Assembly (NCBI RefSeq): GCF_900106755.1
Contig: NZ_FNNN01000030.1
Coordinates: forward strand, 1 to 64,000
Reading direction: 5' to 3'
Source: Bacteroides faecis MAJ27
GTDB taxonomy: Bacteria > Bacteroidota > Bacteroidia > Bacteroidales > Bacteroidaceae
DNA length: 64,000 bases
The position numbers were made by a program, and so were the translations under genes. The notes below the pieces were generated by a model. The model was not told where the DNA came from, did not search any database, and saw nothing but the letters and a program-made list of their open reading frames with translations. Below are positions 52,661 to 61,044 of this stretch, in pieces (the stretch's first letter is position 1; each line of letters starts with the position of its first letter).

Positions 52661-54424
52661 TTACTTTTTGCTTCTCCTATTGATTGTTCTCTTTGTGTAG
52701 TCTGGTTTCCACTCTCTAAGGACTTCTGTTTTATTGTATTTTTCTAGTAAATCCCACACTTCTTGAAAACTATAGTCACCACATACATCATTATCAAACA
52801 TATCATTATTTCCAGCAGTTATAGAAAAATCAGGCAATATATCCCTTACAGAAGAATGGAGCTTGTTTATCAACAATTTATCTTTCTTATTAAAAGTAAT
52901 AGTTTCGTCACTGGCAAAAGCGTATTCTATTCTAAACTTGGGTTTGTTCACATTATAAAGAACATTATATTCAAGCCCACTGGCAAATAATACTGTGAAT
53001 ACCTTTTGATTCGTTTTTACGGAATAAATCTTGATAGCTTCAATTACTTTATGAAGTATGTCATATTTTTCCGATTCATCCGTAATATCTATGTCTTTAA
53101 TTTCCTCAATGGCTTTTATCCTTCTTTGAATTGCCTGTTTTTTACTTTCAATAATGTCTATTTCTTTTTGATAATTGTTAGCTTCCGTACTCATTTTGTT
53201 AAAATCCTCCATTTTGCTAGTAAACACTGTAGGGTTAGTGTCTCTAATTAAAAGAAGGGTATCAAATAGCTTAGCTGCATCTTTATTGATTTTATCTCTT
53301 TGCATCTCAAAATTGTTTTTCGACTCTGACAATTTAGATAATTGCTCTTGATAGGGTTCAATCCGTTCTTGTGCCTTGCTGGATGCAATAGTACTCTTAA
53401 ATAGTCTCTCAACTAAATTCCAAATTATAGGTTCAATATTGGTTGCACTAATACCTGCACTATGACAATCTGCAACATAATTAGCTCTAATGTTATCAAA
53501 CCTCGTTTGGCAGGCATATATATTTCTACCACTGTTGCATATATACCTTCTACCACAATCTGTACAAAATATCAATGCTCTTAACAATGGTTTATTAACC
53601 ATTTCAGACTTACTTCTATTCCTTCTTTCAGTCAATTCCTTTTCAGATTGTTCAAATACTTCTTCACTTACTATTGGTGGTGCTGAAACTAACTCAACAA
53701 CTTTTTTATTTCTAATAGTCATTGTATATTTCGGCACTCCTTTATATACAGGATTATGCAATATATCTCTTACTGTTGCTAAACTCCAATTAGGATTGCC
53801 CTTCTTTGTTTTTATACCCTCACTAGTTAAAATCTTACTAATCCTATTGGTTGATACTCCGTCTATAGATAGTTGATACATTCTTCTAACAACTTTTGCT
53901 TCATCTTCATTTATTGTTAATTGTTTTGTTATCGAATTATAATTATAGCCATAGGGAGCTATAGGAGTATAACTATGACCTTCTTTTAGAATATATCTTC
54001 TTTTACTGGAAATTGTTCGTTCTTTCAAAGTCTCTATTTCTTGCTCTGCTATCATTGATATTACTCCAATGGTAAACATTGCGTTCTTATTTTCCGTGCC
54101 GTCATCATTCAAAGTATAGAGACCTTCTTTTTTAGTAAAGATACAGATTCCCTTATTAGCGAAATTCTTCACCGTTTGCTGAATGAAGATAGACCTTCGA
54201 GAAAGCCTGGATAATTCCCACACTAAAATAATATCAATATCATTTTTAGTTAATTTCTCTAGTTTCTTAAATTCTGTTCTATCATCTTTAAAACCAGAAA
54301 CTTTCTCTTCAAAAATATATTTTACCTCAATATTATTACGGGCAGCATAATCCTTCAATTCATCCGTTTGCTTACCATAATCTTGTATTTCTGTAGATAC
54401 TCTACTGTAAATTGCACCTCTCAT
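52661..54424 (-). CDS. Large serine integrase
   Basis: 587 residues, the usual size of phiC31/TP901-type integrases. N-terminal catalytic domain with Ser10 (IYSRVSTEIQ) and the arginine cluster (ILVWELSRLSRRS); Recombinase domain (AKVVRRMYQLSIDGVSTNRISKILTSEGIKTKKG); zinc ribbon (FCTDCGRRYICNSGRNIYACQTR); coiled coil (residues about 365-450) and C-terminal tail. It sits 40-70 bp from attR and is therefore the enzyme that inserted this element into the VapE gene. Confidence 0.95.
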   Translation of the reverse strand: MRGAIYSRVSTEIQDYGKQTDELKDYAARNNIEVKYIFEEKVSGFKDDRTEFKKLEKLTKNDIDIILVWELSRLSRRSIFIQQTVKNFANKGICIFTKKEGLYTLNDDGTENKNAMFTIGVISMIAEQEIETLKERTISSKRRYILKEGHSYTPIAPYGYNYNSITKQLTINEDEAKVVRRMYQLSIDGVSTNRISKILTSEGIKTKKGNPNWSLATVRDILHNPVYKGVPKYTMTIRNKKVVELVSAPPIVSEEVFEQSEKELTERRNRSKSEMVNKPLLRALIFCTDCGRRYICNSGRNIYACQTRFDNIRANYVADCHSAGISATNIEPIIWNLVERLFKSTIASSKAQERIEPYQEQLSKLSESKNNFEMQRDKINKDAAKLFDTLLLIRDTNPTVFTSKMEDFNKMSTEANNYQKEIDIIESKKQAIQRRIKAIEEIKDIDITDESEKYDILHKVIEAIKIYSVKTNQKVFTVLFASGLEYNVLYNVNKPKFRIEYAFASDETITFNKKDKLLINKLHSSVRDILPDFSITAGNNDMFDNDVCGDYSFQEVWDLLEKYNKTEVLREWKPDYTKRTINRRSKK

Positions 54425-54461
54425 AAATCTTGGCTATTTTAATATAGTACAAAGATAATAA

Positions 54462-54492
54462 ATGGTAGTATTATGTGCAAATGTTTATTGTC
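54462..54492 (+). repeat. attR of the serine-integrase element
   Basis: Half-site ATGGTAGTATTATGTG (54462-54477), inverted relative to the left end, followed after ten bases by core TTGTC (54488-54492) and then VapE coding sequence. Confidence 0.8.
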
Positions 54493-55824
54493 ATATCCGC
54501 GCCAATGAGCTACCATATTGAGGAACCACCGATGAAAAAGCATCATCCAATGTATGTTTTCGCAAGGAACTCTGCCTGCCAGTTCTGCAATCCGGTCCTT
54601 TCCATCCCAATTGGGCAAATGAAAAAGAAACTCTTCCAACGGATTATAGACAGCAATGCGGTTGGAATGCAGATATCTGTCAATATCCCGATCCCATACA
54701 GAAATTCCTTCGCTCTGGGCATCCAGTAAAATACTGTTCTGTATCCGCTTATCTACAGGACGAAAACGAAAAAAGAACGAGCAGCGATCGCGGTACTCCA
54801 CCTCTCCTACCTGTGTATTATATCGGAATTCATATCGGCGATTCATAAATTCCTCTGTTTGCAGATTCAGATGCTGTTCTTTGGTCAGCAAGTCTTTCTT
54901 GCCGAATCCCTTGCATTCTTTATACACATTGCCTATCATTTCTCTGACCAGCAGCGACTGTTGCTGCCTGTAATAGCGGTGAATGGTCCGACGTACCACT
55001 TCTTCCTCCGGAATACCGGAATGAAAACAATTCTCCGCCAACCTCACCACCAGCGGCTGCAAATCATCATCCCGCTTCCAGCCATCTTCCATTTCCTCAA
55101 ATGTCTTCCTCAAAGCCGCCTCATACAGCACAGCCAACGCATCTTCCGTATCATACCCCGGTACGGCACGACTTAACGGAGACTTCTCTGCAATCGTTTT
55201 TTCCCGATAACTGTTCTCGGCAGGCATTCCGAAAGGCTGGGAAAGATAGAAAGGTACCGCATCCTCCCGATAAAATAATTCGGGGTCATAGCTCAACCGG
55301 GAATACTGATCCAAGAGCGGTTCTTTCATCTGAATATCAAAAGGAAGCTGAGGTTGATAACATTTCACCGCCAGCCGGTACGCATGTGCATGAAATATCT
55401 CTGCTTCTTCCTGTGTCTGGGGCAATGTCCCGTCCGGTCGGGTAAAATAGGTCCATATCTTGACGGTCTTTCCGCTCGATCCCATAAATGCAAGTTTGGT
55501 TTGCGGAAGTTCCGCCGCTTTCTTCTTTACGATCTCCACCTCAGCCTTTCCTGCAAGGGGACCGACACTCAACTCAACAATGCCATTGTAAGCCTTCATC
55601 CGCTTCACCCCATTGACACGTCCGCATGCGACTGCCGGAATTATTTTAGGTAGTTTGCCCGAAAGATGACAAGGTTCACCGGGCAAGACATAATGCAGAG
55701 CCTCACGAAATCCGGATACCGGACGCGCTTTGGTCTCTACTTTTATTTTCTCTACAAACGATTCAAAATTAAATACACTAATTGCTTCCGCACTTTCTGT
55801 TTCTCTTATTTGTGTTATCTTCAT
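54488..55824 (-). pseudogene. VirE/VapE primase-helicase, N-terminal fragment
   Basis: The 5' part of the split gene, from the ATG of MKITQIRETESAE. Residues 1-160 match the BT4734/VirE N-terminal domain (GFREALHYVLPGEPCHLSGKLPKIIPAVACGRVNGVKRM...). Then a PriCT-like helical linker, and the start of the VapE domain (EFLFHLPNWDGKDRIAELAGRVP...WFLNMVAHWRGYD). The frame runs 15 foreign codons into the element and stops, losing the whole ATP-binding site. The product may be stable but cannot be an ATPase. Confidence 0.85.
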
Positions 55825-56040
55825 TTCTACCTTATCCTGTTTTTTATATTTATAAACGGTTATGAGTCTCAAAGGTAGTCATTAAATATCGAGTTATAAA
55901 GGATTTTGGCGTTATTCTTTTAAATTAATTTTTGGGCTTATAATTTTACATAAGCTCCTCGATTTAATAGTAGAATACGGTTTTAGCAAGTTCTTTTCAA
56001 CGCTTGTTTTATGTATCTTTATAGTAATAAAAAATCGCTT
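55825..56040. other. Upstream region of the VapE gene
   Basis: About 215 bp of AT-rich DNA with no gene, separating the VapE start from the iteron array. It presumably carries the VapE promoter; I see no clear TTTG/TAnnTTTG pair. Confidence 0.4.
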
Positions 56041-56150
56041 CACGTACGTGGTTCCATCGGTTCACGTACGTGGTTCCATCGGTTCATGTACGTGATCCCG
56101 TGGGTTCACATACGTGGTCCGAATGTTTCACGTACGTGGAACGGGAACAT
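56041..56150. repeat. Iteron-like array, five 22-bp units
   Basis: Units start at 56041, 56063, 56085, 56107 and 56129. Each contains the palindrome CACGTACGTG or a one-base variant (CATGTACGTG, CACATACGTG), followed by about 12 bases of which GTTCCATCGGTT is repeated exactly in the first two. The 22-bp spacing puts each palindrome on nearly the same helix face. An origin or operator for the adjacent VapE protein is an attractive inference. Confidence 0.8.
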
Positions 56151-56311
56151 GCATCATACAAAATATATTAGTCAAGCCTTGTCTGCATAATAAGGTTACT
56201 GGTGTTTGTTCTAATGCACGCAGTATAGTTCAGAAATAAGCATTCGGTAAACTCTCTTAGTAATAAGTATCCAATTATCAATTGAATATCTAAACTCTAC
56301 ATAAAAAGAAA

Positions 56312-56420
56312 AGTGACGGCAAAATTTTGATTTATTCTGTCGTCACTTTGCCGTCACTGGTTGCCGTCACTTTTAGTTCATTGATTGATAACTGGTTAAC
56401 AGTTGAAGTGACGGATGATG
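56312..56420. repeat. AGTGACGG repeats, right end of the VapE unit
   Basis: AGTGACGG at 56312, CGTCACT at 56341, CCGTCACT at 56351 and 56364, and AGTGACGG at 56407. The last is part of AAGTGACGGATGATG (56406-56420), the inverted partner of 39120-39134. The cluster TCGTCACTTTGCCGTCACT mirrors AGTGACGACAAAGTGACGG at 39182-39200. Confidence 0.7.
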
Positions 56421-56484
56421 ACAAAAATGTGGTTTTAAAACTCTAAGAGTTGAATTAACAAGCTAATTACAAATGAAGTAAACT

Positions 56485-57036
56485 TTAAAATACACACTGC
56501 AAATCTTTCAACTTTGGATGCTTACTGTCTTTTTCAGAAAGTATCACTTCTTCAACAGGAATACGCCAATCAATATTTAAATCCGGATCATTCCAGGCTA
56601 TTGCTCCTTCACTCTGAGGTGAATAGAAGTTGTCACATTTATACTGAAAAATAACCTCTTCACTTAAAACACTAAATCCATGAGCAAATCCACGAGGAAT
56701 AAAAAACTGACGATGATTATCACCAGTTAACTCCACTGATACATATTGCCCAAATGTAGGAGAACCTTTTCTTATATCAACAGCAACATCTAACACTGCC
56801 CCTTTTATAACTCGCACTAATTTACTTTGAGCAAAAGGAGGTTTCTGGAAATGTAGTCCTCTCAATACTCCATAACCGGACTTGCTTTCATTATCTTGAA
56901 CAAAGGTCGTTTTACAAACCTTTTCCTCAAATTCTCTTTGAGAAAATGATTCAAAGAAATAGCCCCGATCGTCTTTAAAAATACGGGGTTCGATAATAAT
57001 CACTCCTTCTATATTAGTTTCTACAACTTCCATCAT
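56485..57036 (-). CDS. rfbC: dTDP-4-dehydrorhamnose 3,5-epimerase
   Basis: 183 residues, cupin fold. Catalytic His is in LRGLHFQKPPFAQSKLVRV, with Tyr/Asp partners in FFIPRGFAHGFSVLSEEVIFQYKCDNFYSPQSEGAIAWNDPDLNIDW. It makes the dTDP-4-keto-L-rhamnose intermediate from dTDP-4-keto-6-deoxyglucose. Last gene of the leftward polysaccharide operon; rfbA, rfbB and rfbD are not in this window. Confidence 0.95.
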   Translation of the reverse strand: MMEVVETNIEGVIIIEPRIFKDDRGYFFESFSQREFEEKVCKTTFVQDNESKSGYGVLRGLHFQKPPFAQSKLVRVIKGAVLDVAVDIRKGSPTFGQYVSVELTGDNHRQFFIPRGFAHGFSVLSEEVIFQYKCDNFYSPQSEGAIAWNDPDLNIDWRIPVEEVILSEKDSKHPKLKDLQCVF

Positions 57037-57176
57037 CTATCCTATCTAAAAAACCATTAATATATAGTAAACATTTTATCCCAATTCACCAATTAAGAAG
57101 CAAAATATCATAAATTGCTCACTATGCTAAAATATCCATATGAATTATTAATACTATAAACATCAACTCCATAAAC

Positions 57177-58250
57177 TCAATATAAAGCTTCATATTGTTC
57201 TGCTATTATTTTCCATCGATATTTTCTATTTGCTATTTCGTACATACTTCTTGAATTACAATAATAATCACGATTTTGAGATAATAATCGTTCTAACTCT
57301 TCCACAGAAGAAAAGTAATCAGCTTTATTTTCTGTTGTCTCTCTATTGTATATTACATCAAATGCAATAATGGGTTTTCCAAAAAACATAGCTTCAACTA
57401 AAGAAGGATTAGTTCCTCCCGCACTATGCCCATGTATATAAAACGAGCAATTAGAACGTAGAATATTAAGAATACTAATATCATATATTGGAGAAAGCAT
57501 TTTTATATTAGTATAATTCTTATATTGATGCAGCAAATGTATACCATATTCATTCTTTTCCCAATTTCCAACAATAAGCAGATTTCTTTTTGAATGAGCA
57601 AATGCTTCTAACACAATGTGAACATTATTTTCGGGCTCTATACGACAAACTGTAAATGAATATTCTTCTTTCCTTAAAGAATATTTATCCAATATTTCGT
57701 TTTCTTTTTCTTTCGTTATTGAACAAAGAACATGATCTCCACCATAGGCTATTAACTCAGAAGAAACTCCATATTCCTTATTTACATAATCTTGAATACC
57801 TTTATTATCAGATATTATAACATTTCCATATTTTATAGCCATTTGCTCTGAGAACTTAAGAAAACGTCTTGTCAATTTTCCCCATTTCTCTCTGCGATGT
57901 TCTAAACCATCAATATTAATAATCAATCTTTTCTTAGAAAATAATCTATAAATCGGTAGAAAACAACATCCTGACACACCTAGTATCAAAATAGAATCAC
58001 TATGCTTAGTAGCTTTTATTAAAGAATAGATATCATATAAAATACTTTGATATCCATTAGCGTCTAAAGAAATATACTGTAATACTGCACCCTTATAAAC
58101 ATCTGATCGTTCCGTATAAGCTTTGGAACTACAGTAAACTGTATAGGTCAACTTCTTAGAAGATACATTAGTGATTATATTTTCTACTAGCGTTTCAAAT
58201 CCGCCATAATTTGCAGGTACTCCAACTGTACCTATAATTGATATTTTCAT
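57177..58250 (-). CDS. Glycosyltransferase (DUF1972 / GT4 type)
   Basis: 357 residues. Starts with the DUF1972 signature IIGTVGVPANYGGFETLVENI and ends with the GT-B donor motif GHSAGGTNPSLVEAMFFGKPIIAFDV. Relatives are rhamnosyl- or other deoxyhexosyltransferases, which would fit the neighbouring rfbC. Soluble, membrane-associated. Overlaps the next upstream gene by 4 bp (ATGA-type coupling). Confidence 0.87.
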   Translation of the reverse strand: MKISIIGTVGVPANYGGFETLVENIITNVSSKKLTYTVYCSSKAYTERSDVYKGAVLQYISLDANGYQSILYDIYSLIKATKHSDSILILGVSGCCFLPIYRLFSKKRLIINIDGLEHRREKWGKLTRRFLKFSEQMAIKYGNVIISDNKGIQDYVNKEYGVSSELIAYGGDHVLCSITKEKENEILDKYSLRKEEYSFTVCRIEPENNVHIVLEAFAHSKRNLLIVGNWEKNEYGIHLLHQYKNYTNIKMLSPIYDISILNILRSNCSFYIHGHSAGGTNPSLVEAMFFGKPIIAFDVIYNRETTENKADYFSSVEELERLLSQNRDYYCNSRSMYEIANRKYRWKIIAEQYEALY

Positions 58251-59188
58251 TGATTAATAAGTATACTATAATAAGTTCCTTTTCGTTTTATATTATCCTC
58301 ATTTAGTTTATATGACAATTTGTGAAAACAAGTCATATCGACCAAAGCTTGATATTTTTCTTCATCATATTGTTGAAATAATCCTAATGATAATATATGA
58401 GGAATAGAATTACTAAATTTAACTACTTTATTATACTCTTCAGGATATTCCTCACATGCCATATACATGAAGTGATGAAACAAAAAATAATCTACTAGAA
58501 AATCATGTTCATGCCAATATGTATATAATAGCTCACGAGTAGCTATCAATATTTTATTATTAGAGATAGAAGTTATAAACCAACTAGATAAGGGAATACA
58601 ATCCCCATCTTTCCCAGGTTTTAACTTTTGGAAAAAGAACAAGTCAGAGTCAAACAAATATTTGGGATATTTACCACTTGTACATAAAACTGTTGCATCA
58701 ATCCATGTTCCACCATATTTAATCAATAATTCTAAACGTAACAAATCTGAGAAATGTGTATTCGTTATAACTCCAGCCTCCCATTTTTTTAAGATATAAT
58801 CAGGAAATTGTACGTAATTGAAAAGATTATCCTGTGTTATAAGAACAATCTCCCTATCTCTCAAATATTTACATAAAGATTCATAACATCTCCGTACTAA
58901 CAAAGGAGCATTTTCTACACCTTGAAACCAACAAACCCAAACTTTATTACTTTTTTGACATTTTCCTTTTTCTGGAATCGTTAGCTTTTTTGTTATAACG
59001 TACTTATACTTCCTCTTTAATTTCTCATGTATTCGATTATTAACAGCAAGGCGGAAAATCTCTAATGCAGTTTTACTTTTGCCTAATAATATGAATTCTA
59101 AAAAAGCATAACCTAAAACATGAGCTTTCCAATATTGAATAAGTAATTTGAAACCACCTGCTTGTTTATAATATTGCCATATTCCCAT
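58247..59188 (-). CDS. Capsular-polysaccharide glycosyltransferase (GT32-like)
   Basis: 313 residues. KVWVCWFQGVENAPLLVRRCYESL and HFSDLLRLELLIKYGGTWIDATVLC show the sugar-transferase fold with the DxD-like motif of GT32/Caps_synth proteins. Donor and acceptor are unknown. Overlaps the DUF1972 gene by 4 bp. Confidence 0.83.
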   Translation of the reverse strand: MGIWQYYKQAGGFKLLIQYWKAHVLGYAFLEFILLGKSKTALEIFRLAVNNRIHEKLKRKYKYVITKKLTIPEKGKCQKSNKVWVCWFQGVENAPLLVRRCYESLCKYLRDREIVLITQDNLFNYVQFPDYILKKWEAGVITNTHFSDLLRLELLIKYGGTWIDATVLCTSGKYPKYLFDSDLFFFQKLKPGKDGDCIPLSSWFITSISNNKILIATRELLYTYWHEHDFLVDYFLFHHFMYMACEEYPEEYNKVVKFSNSIPHILSLGLFQQYDEEKYQALVDMTCFHKLSYKLNEDNIKRKGTYYSILINQ

Positions 59189-59194
59189 AACTTT

Positions 59195-60004
59195 TTATTT
59201 CTTATATGCATAATACAAATGGTGTGGTTCTCTCTCCTTCTCAGGAGGAAGTTGCATATAATCACCATAAAATCCTGTCAATATCTGATGATATTGTTTA
59301 GGAATCCAAAACTGATTCTCTTCAAAATCATGCAAAATCATATTATCAATATCAGCTCTTCTAAACACTTCACGTTCCCACACAACACAACCAACAAACT
59401 CACTTTTATCATATTCATAAGAATAAGCCATACTTAATAATCTCTTCTCAAAAAATGCTTTCCCCATTATTTTAGCAAAAGTAAAAGCAAAAGGTTTTAT
59501 TATTTTTCTCTTCCAAGATTTAGTTCCACTGAAACTCAAATATTTTCTTGTGGAAAGATAAGCCAAAGAAGAGATACCTTTAGCCTTAGCCATTTTTTTT
59601 TCAGCCTTCTCCAAATCATTACCTAAACCATCAAGAGGATAAATATCAATAAATATACCCATACCACATTGTTTTTCATTTTGAGTATTCAACCAATAAT
59701 CAGAATTACTTATGCGAGTAATGATATAAGGATATCGAAAAGTGGTTTGAGAGTTTAAGACACATAACGGAAATAATTCATCTCTATGGCTTTCAAAATA
59801 TTTTAACAACTTTTCGTAATCTGGCCGTGGCATCATAATATCAACATCATCATCCCATGGAATATACCCCTTATGTCTAATTGCACCTAAAAGTGTACCA
59901 TAAGTTAAAACATAGCGCAAATTCAATTTATTACAAATCTCATCTACTTTTTTAAGGATACCCAAAGAAACTTTTTGAATTTCCGATATTGTTAATGGAT
60001 TCAT
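59195..60004 (-). CDS. LicD-family phosphotransferase
   Basis: 269 residues. The LicD core is clear: TYGTLLGAIRHKGYIPWDDDVDIMMPRPDYEKLL, with the acidic triad for metal-dependent nucleotidyl/phosphodiester transfer. LicD proteins attach phosphocholine or similar phospho-substituents to cell-surface glycans. Which group is transferred here is not known. Separated by 6-7 bp from its neighbours. Confidence 0.9.
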   Translation of the reverse strand: MNPLTISEIQKVSLGILKKVDEICNKLNLRYVLTYGTLLGAIRHKGYIPWDDDVDIMMPRPDYEKLLKYFESHRDELFPLCVLNSQTTFRYPYIITRISNSDYWLNTQNEKQCGMGIFIDIYPLDGLGNDLEKAEKKMAKAKGISSLAYLSTRKYLSFSGTKSWKRKIIKPFAFTFAKIMGKAFFEKRLLSMAYSYEYDKSEFVGCVVWEREVFRRADIDNMILHDFEENQFWIPKQYHQILTGFYGDYMQLPPEKEREPHHLYYAYKK

Positions 60005-60011
60005 TTTAACA

Positions 60012-61037
60012 CTATTTATTTAGATTTTCATTAATACAATGTACAGAGAATTCTCTTAGTGTATTCAACTTATCCCATACAAGATCATAGTCTATATCAT
60101 CTAAAAGAAACTTAGAGAAATTATCATAACCACTTTCTAAAAAACTTATTTTTTTTAATCCTATTTGTTCCAAATAATCTATAACCTTTATGGAAGGATG
60201 TATAACAACAAATTTTTTTTTCAGTAAAGTTGAAAATACAGTTCCATGATAAGTACTCGTCACAACATATTGAGCATGTTTCATTACTGAAAGAAACTGA
60301 CGTGGAGTTACTATTATTTGATCGTCACACCATTTATAATCAAAGCCTACAACAATTAATTTCAAATCATTTTCTTTTGCAAATTTCTTTATAAACTCCT
60401 TAAAAGGCGTATCATCAAGATAACTATAATAAATCATATATTTTTCAATTTGCATAGGATATCCCTGCATAAATTCTTCCCATCTATCATATAAAAGAAT
60501 TGTCGGATCTGAAACTTTTCTAGTCTCTTTTTTAATGATCCTCTTTACAAATTCCTCTGTAAAGGCATCTCTCATATAAAAAGCTGAAATATTGTTTTTT
60601 ATGCCATTAACAAATTCAGGATATTTTTTATAGCTTGTACCTGTAGCATACCCTAAACTAGGAGCATATGCTATTATTTGTTTTGCTGCACAATCAATAC
60701 CATAAAACTGTTTTATATGTTCAATAGACTCATTATCAATATTCCAAACCTCATCACTACCAACAATCATAAGATCTATTTGCTCTATTTTATTACCACG
60801 TTTTATATTAAGAAGTTTCCAATCCTTCCTATATACAAAATAACGATGCAGTTTCAAAACAGTTCTCTTTATGTTTTTCGCCAGGTATTTTCTAGCAATT
60901 CGACTTTTCAATGATACTGAAAAATCTAAGATATAAACTTCGTGCCCTTCATTAATTAAAAATTCCTGTAGAGCAAATGCTTGTAAGAAACTACCATAAT
61001 TATAGGCATCATAAATTGTAACTATTCCTATTTTCAT
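60012..61037 (-). CDS. Polysaccharide pyruvyl transferase-family protein
   Basis: 341 residues. N-terminal GIVTIYDAYNYGSFLQAFALQEFL and C-terminal VVTSTYHGTVFSTLLKKKFVV are the two hallmark segments of the PF04230 family. It adds a ketal-linked pyruvate to a sugar of the surface glycan (family role). It pairs with the adjacent F420-hydrogenase-beta-type gene, a combination common in Bacteroides capsule loci. Confidence 0.9.
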   Translation of the reverse strand: MKIGIVTIYDAYNYGSFLQAFALQEFLINEGHEVYILDFSVSLKSRIARKYLAKNIKRTVLKLHRYFVYRKDWKLLNIKRGNKIEQIDLMIVGSDEVWNIDNESIEHIKQFYGIDCAAKQIIAYAPSLGYATGTSYKKYPEFVNGIKNNISAFYMRDAFTEEFVKRIIKKETRKVSDPTILLYDRWEEFMQGYPMQIEKYMIYYSYLDDTPFKEFIKKFAKENDLKLIVVGFDYKWCDDQIIVTPRQFLSVMKHAQYVVTSTYHGTVFSTLLKKKFVVIHPSIKVIDYLEQIGLKKISFLESGYDNFSKFLLDDIDYDLVWDKLNTLREFSVHCINENLNK

Positions 61038-61044
61038 TTAATTT

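Larger units (their letters stand above)
40039..54492. mobile_element. 14.45-kb element with a large serine integrase
   Basis: Bounded by TTGTC cores and inverted half-sites; the integrase (52661-54424) is next to the right end. All genes point leftward. Content from the right: integrase, small protein, radical-SAM protein, short basic-motif frame, replication-initiator-like protein, DUF3871, small membrane protein, small serine recombinase, structured element B, then about a dozen small lipoproteins and membrane proteins, several with no known family. No relaxase or coupling protein, so not self-conjugative. AT-rich relative to the core genes. Confidence 0.85.
39120..56420. mobile_element. 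VirE/VapE unit between 15-bp inverted repeats, interrupted by a second element
   Basis: Inverted copies of CATCATCCGTCACTT close both ends, with further AGTGACGG copies inside each flank. Taking out the serine-integrase element leaves about 2.85 kb: repeats, one 692-residue VirE/VapE gene, and a five-copy iteron-like array. No integrase or transposase of its own remains. Units of this kind are common beside Bacteroides capsule loci. That it is or was mobile is inference from the repeats. Confidence 0.45.

Noticed and set aside
40036-54486. TGTTT as the attachment core of the serine-integrase element
   Set aside because: It also keeps the VapE frame but gives asymmetric half-sites (17 versus 5 bp). 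TTGTC restores a frame reading GYDKQHAN and centres the inverted arms.
56041-56150. CRISPR-like array
   Set aside because: Units are contiguous 22-bp repeats with no unique spacers and no cas genes nearby.
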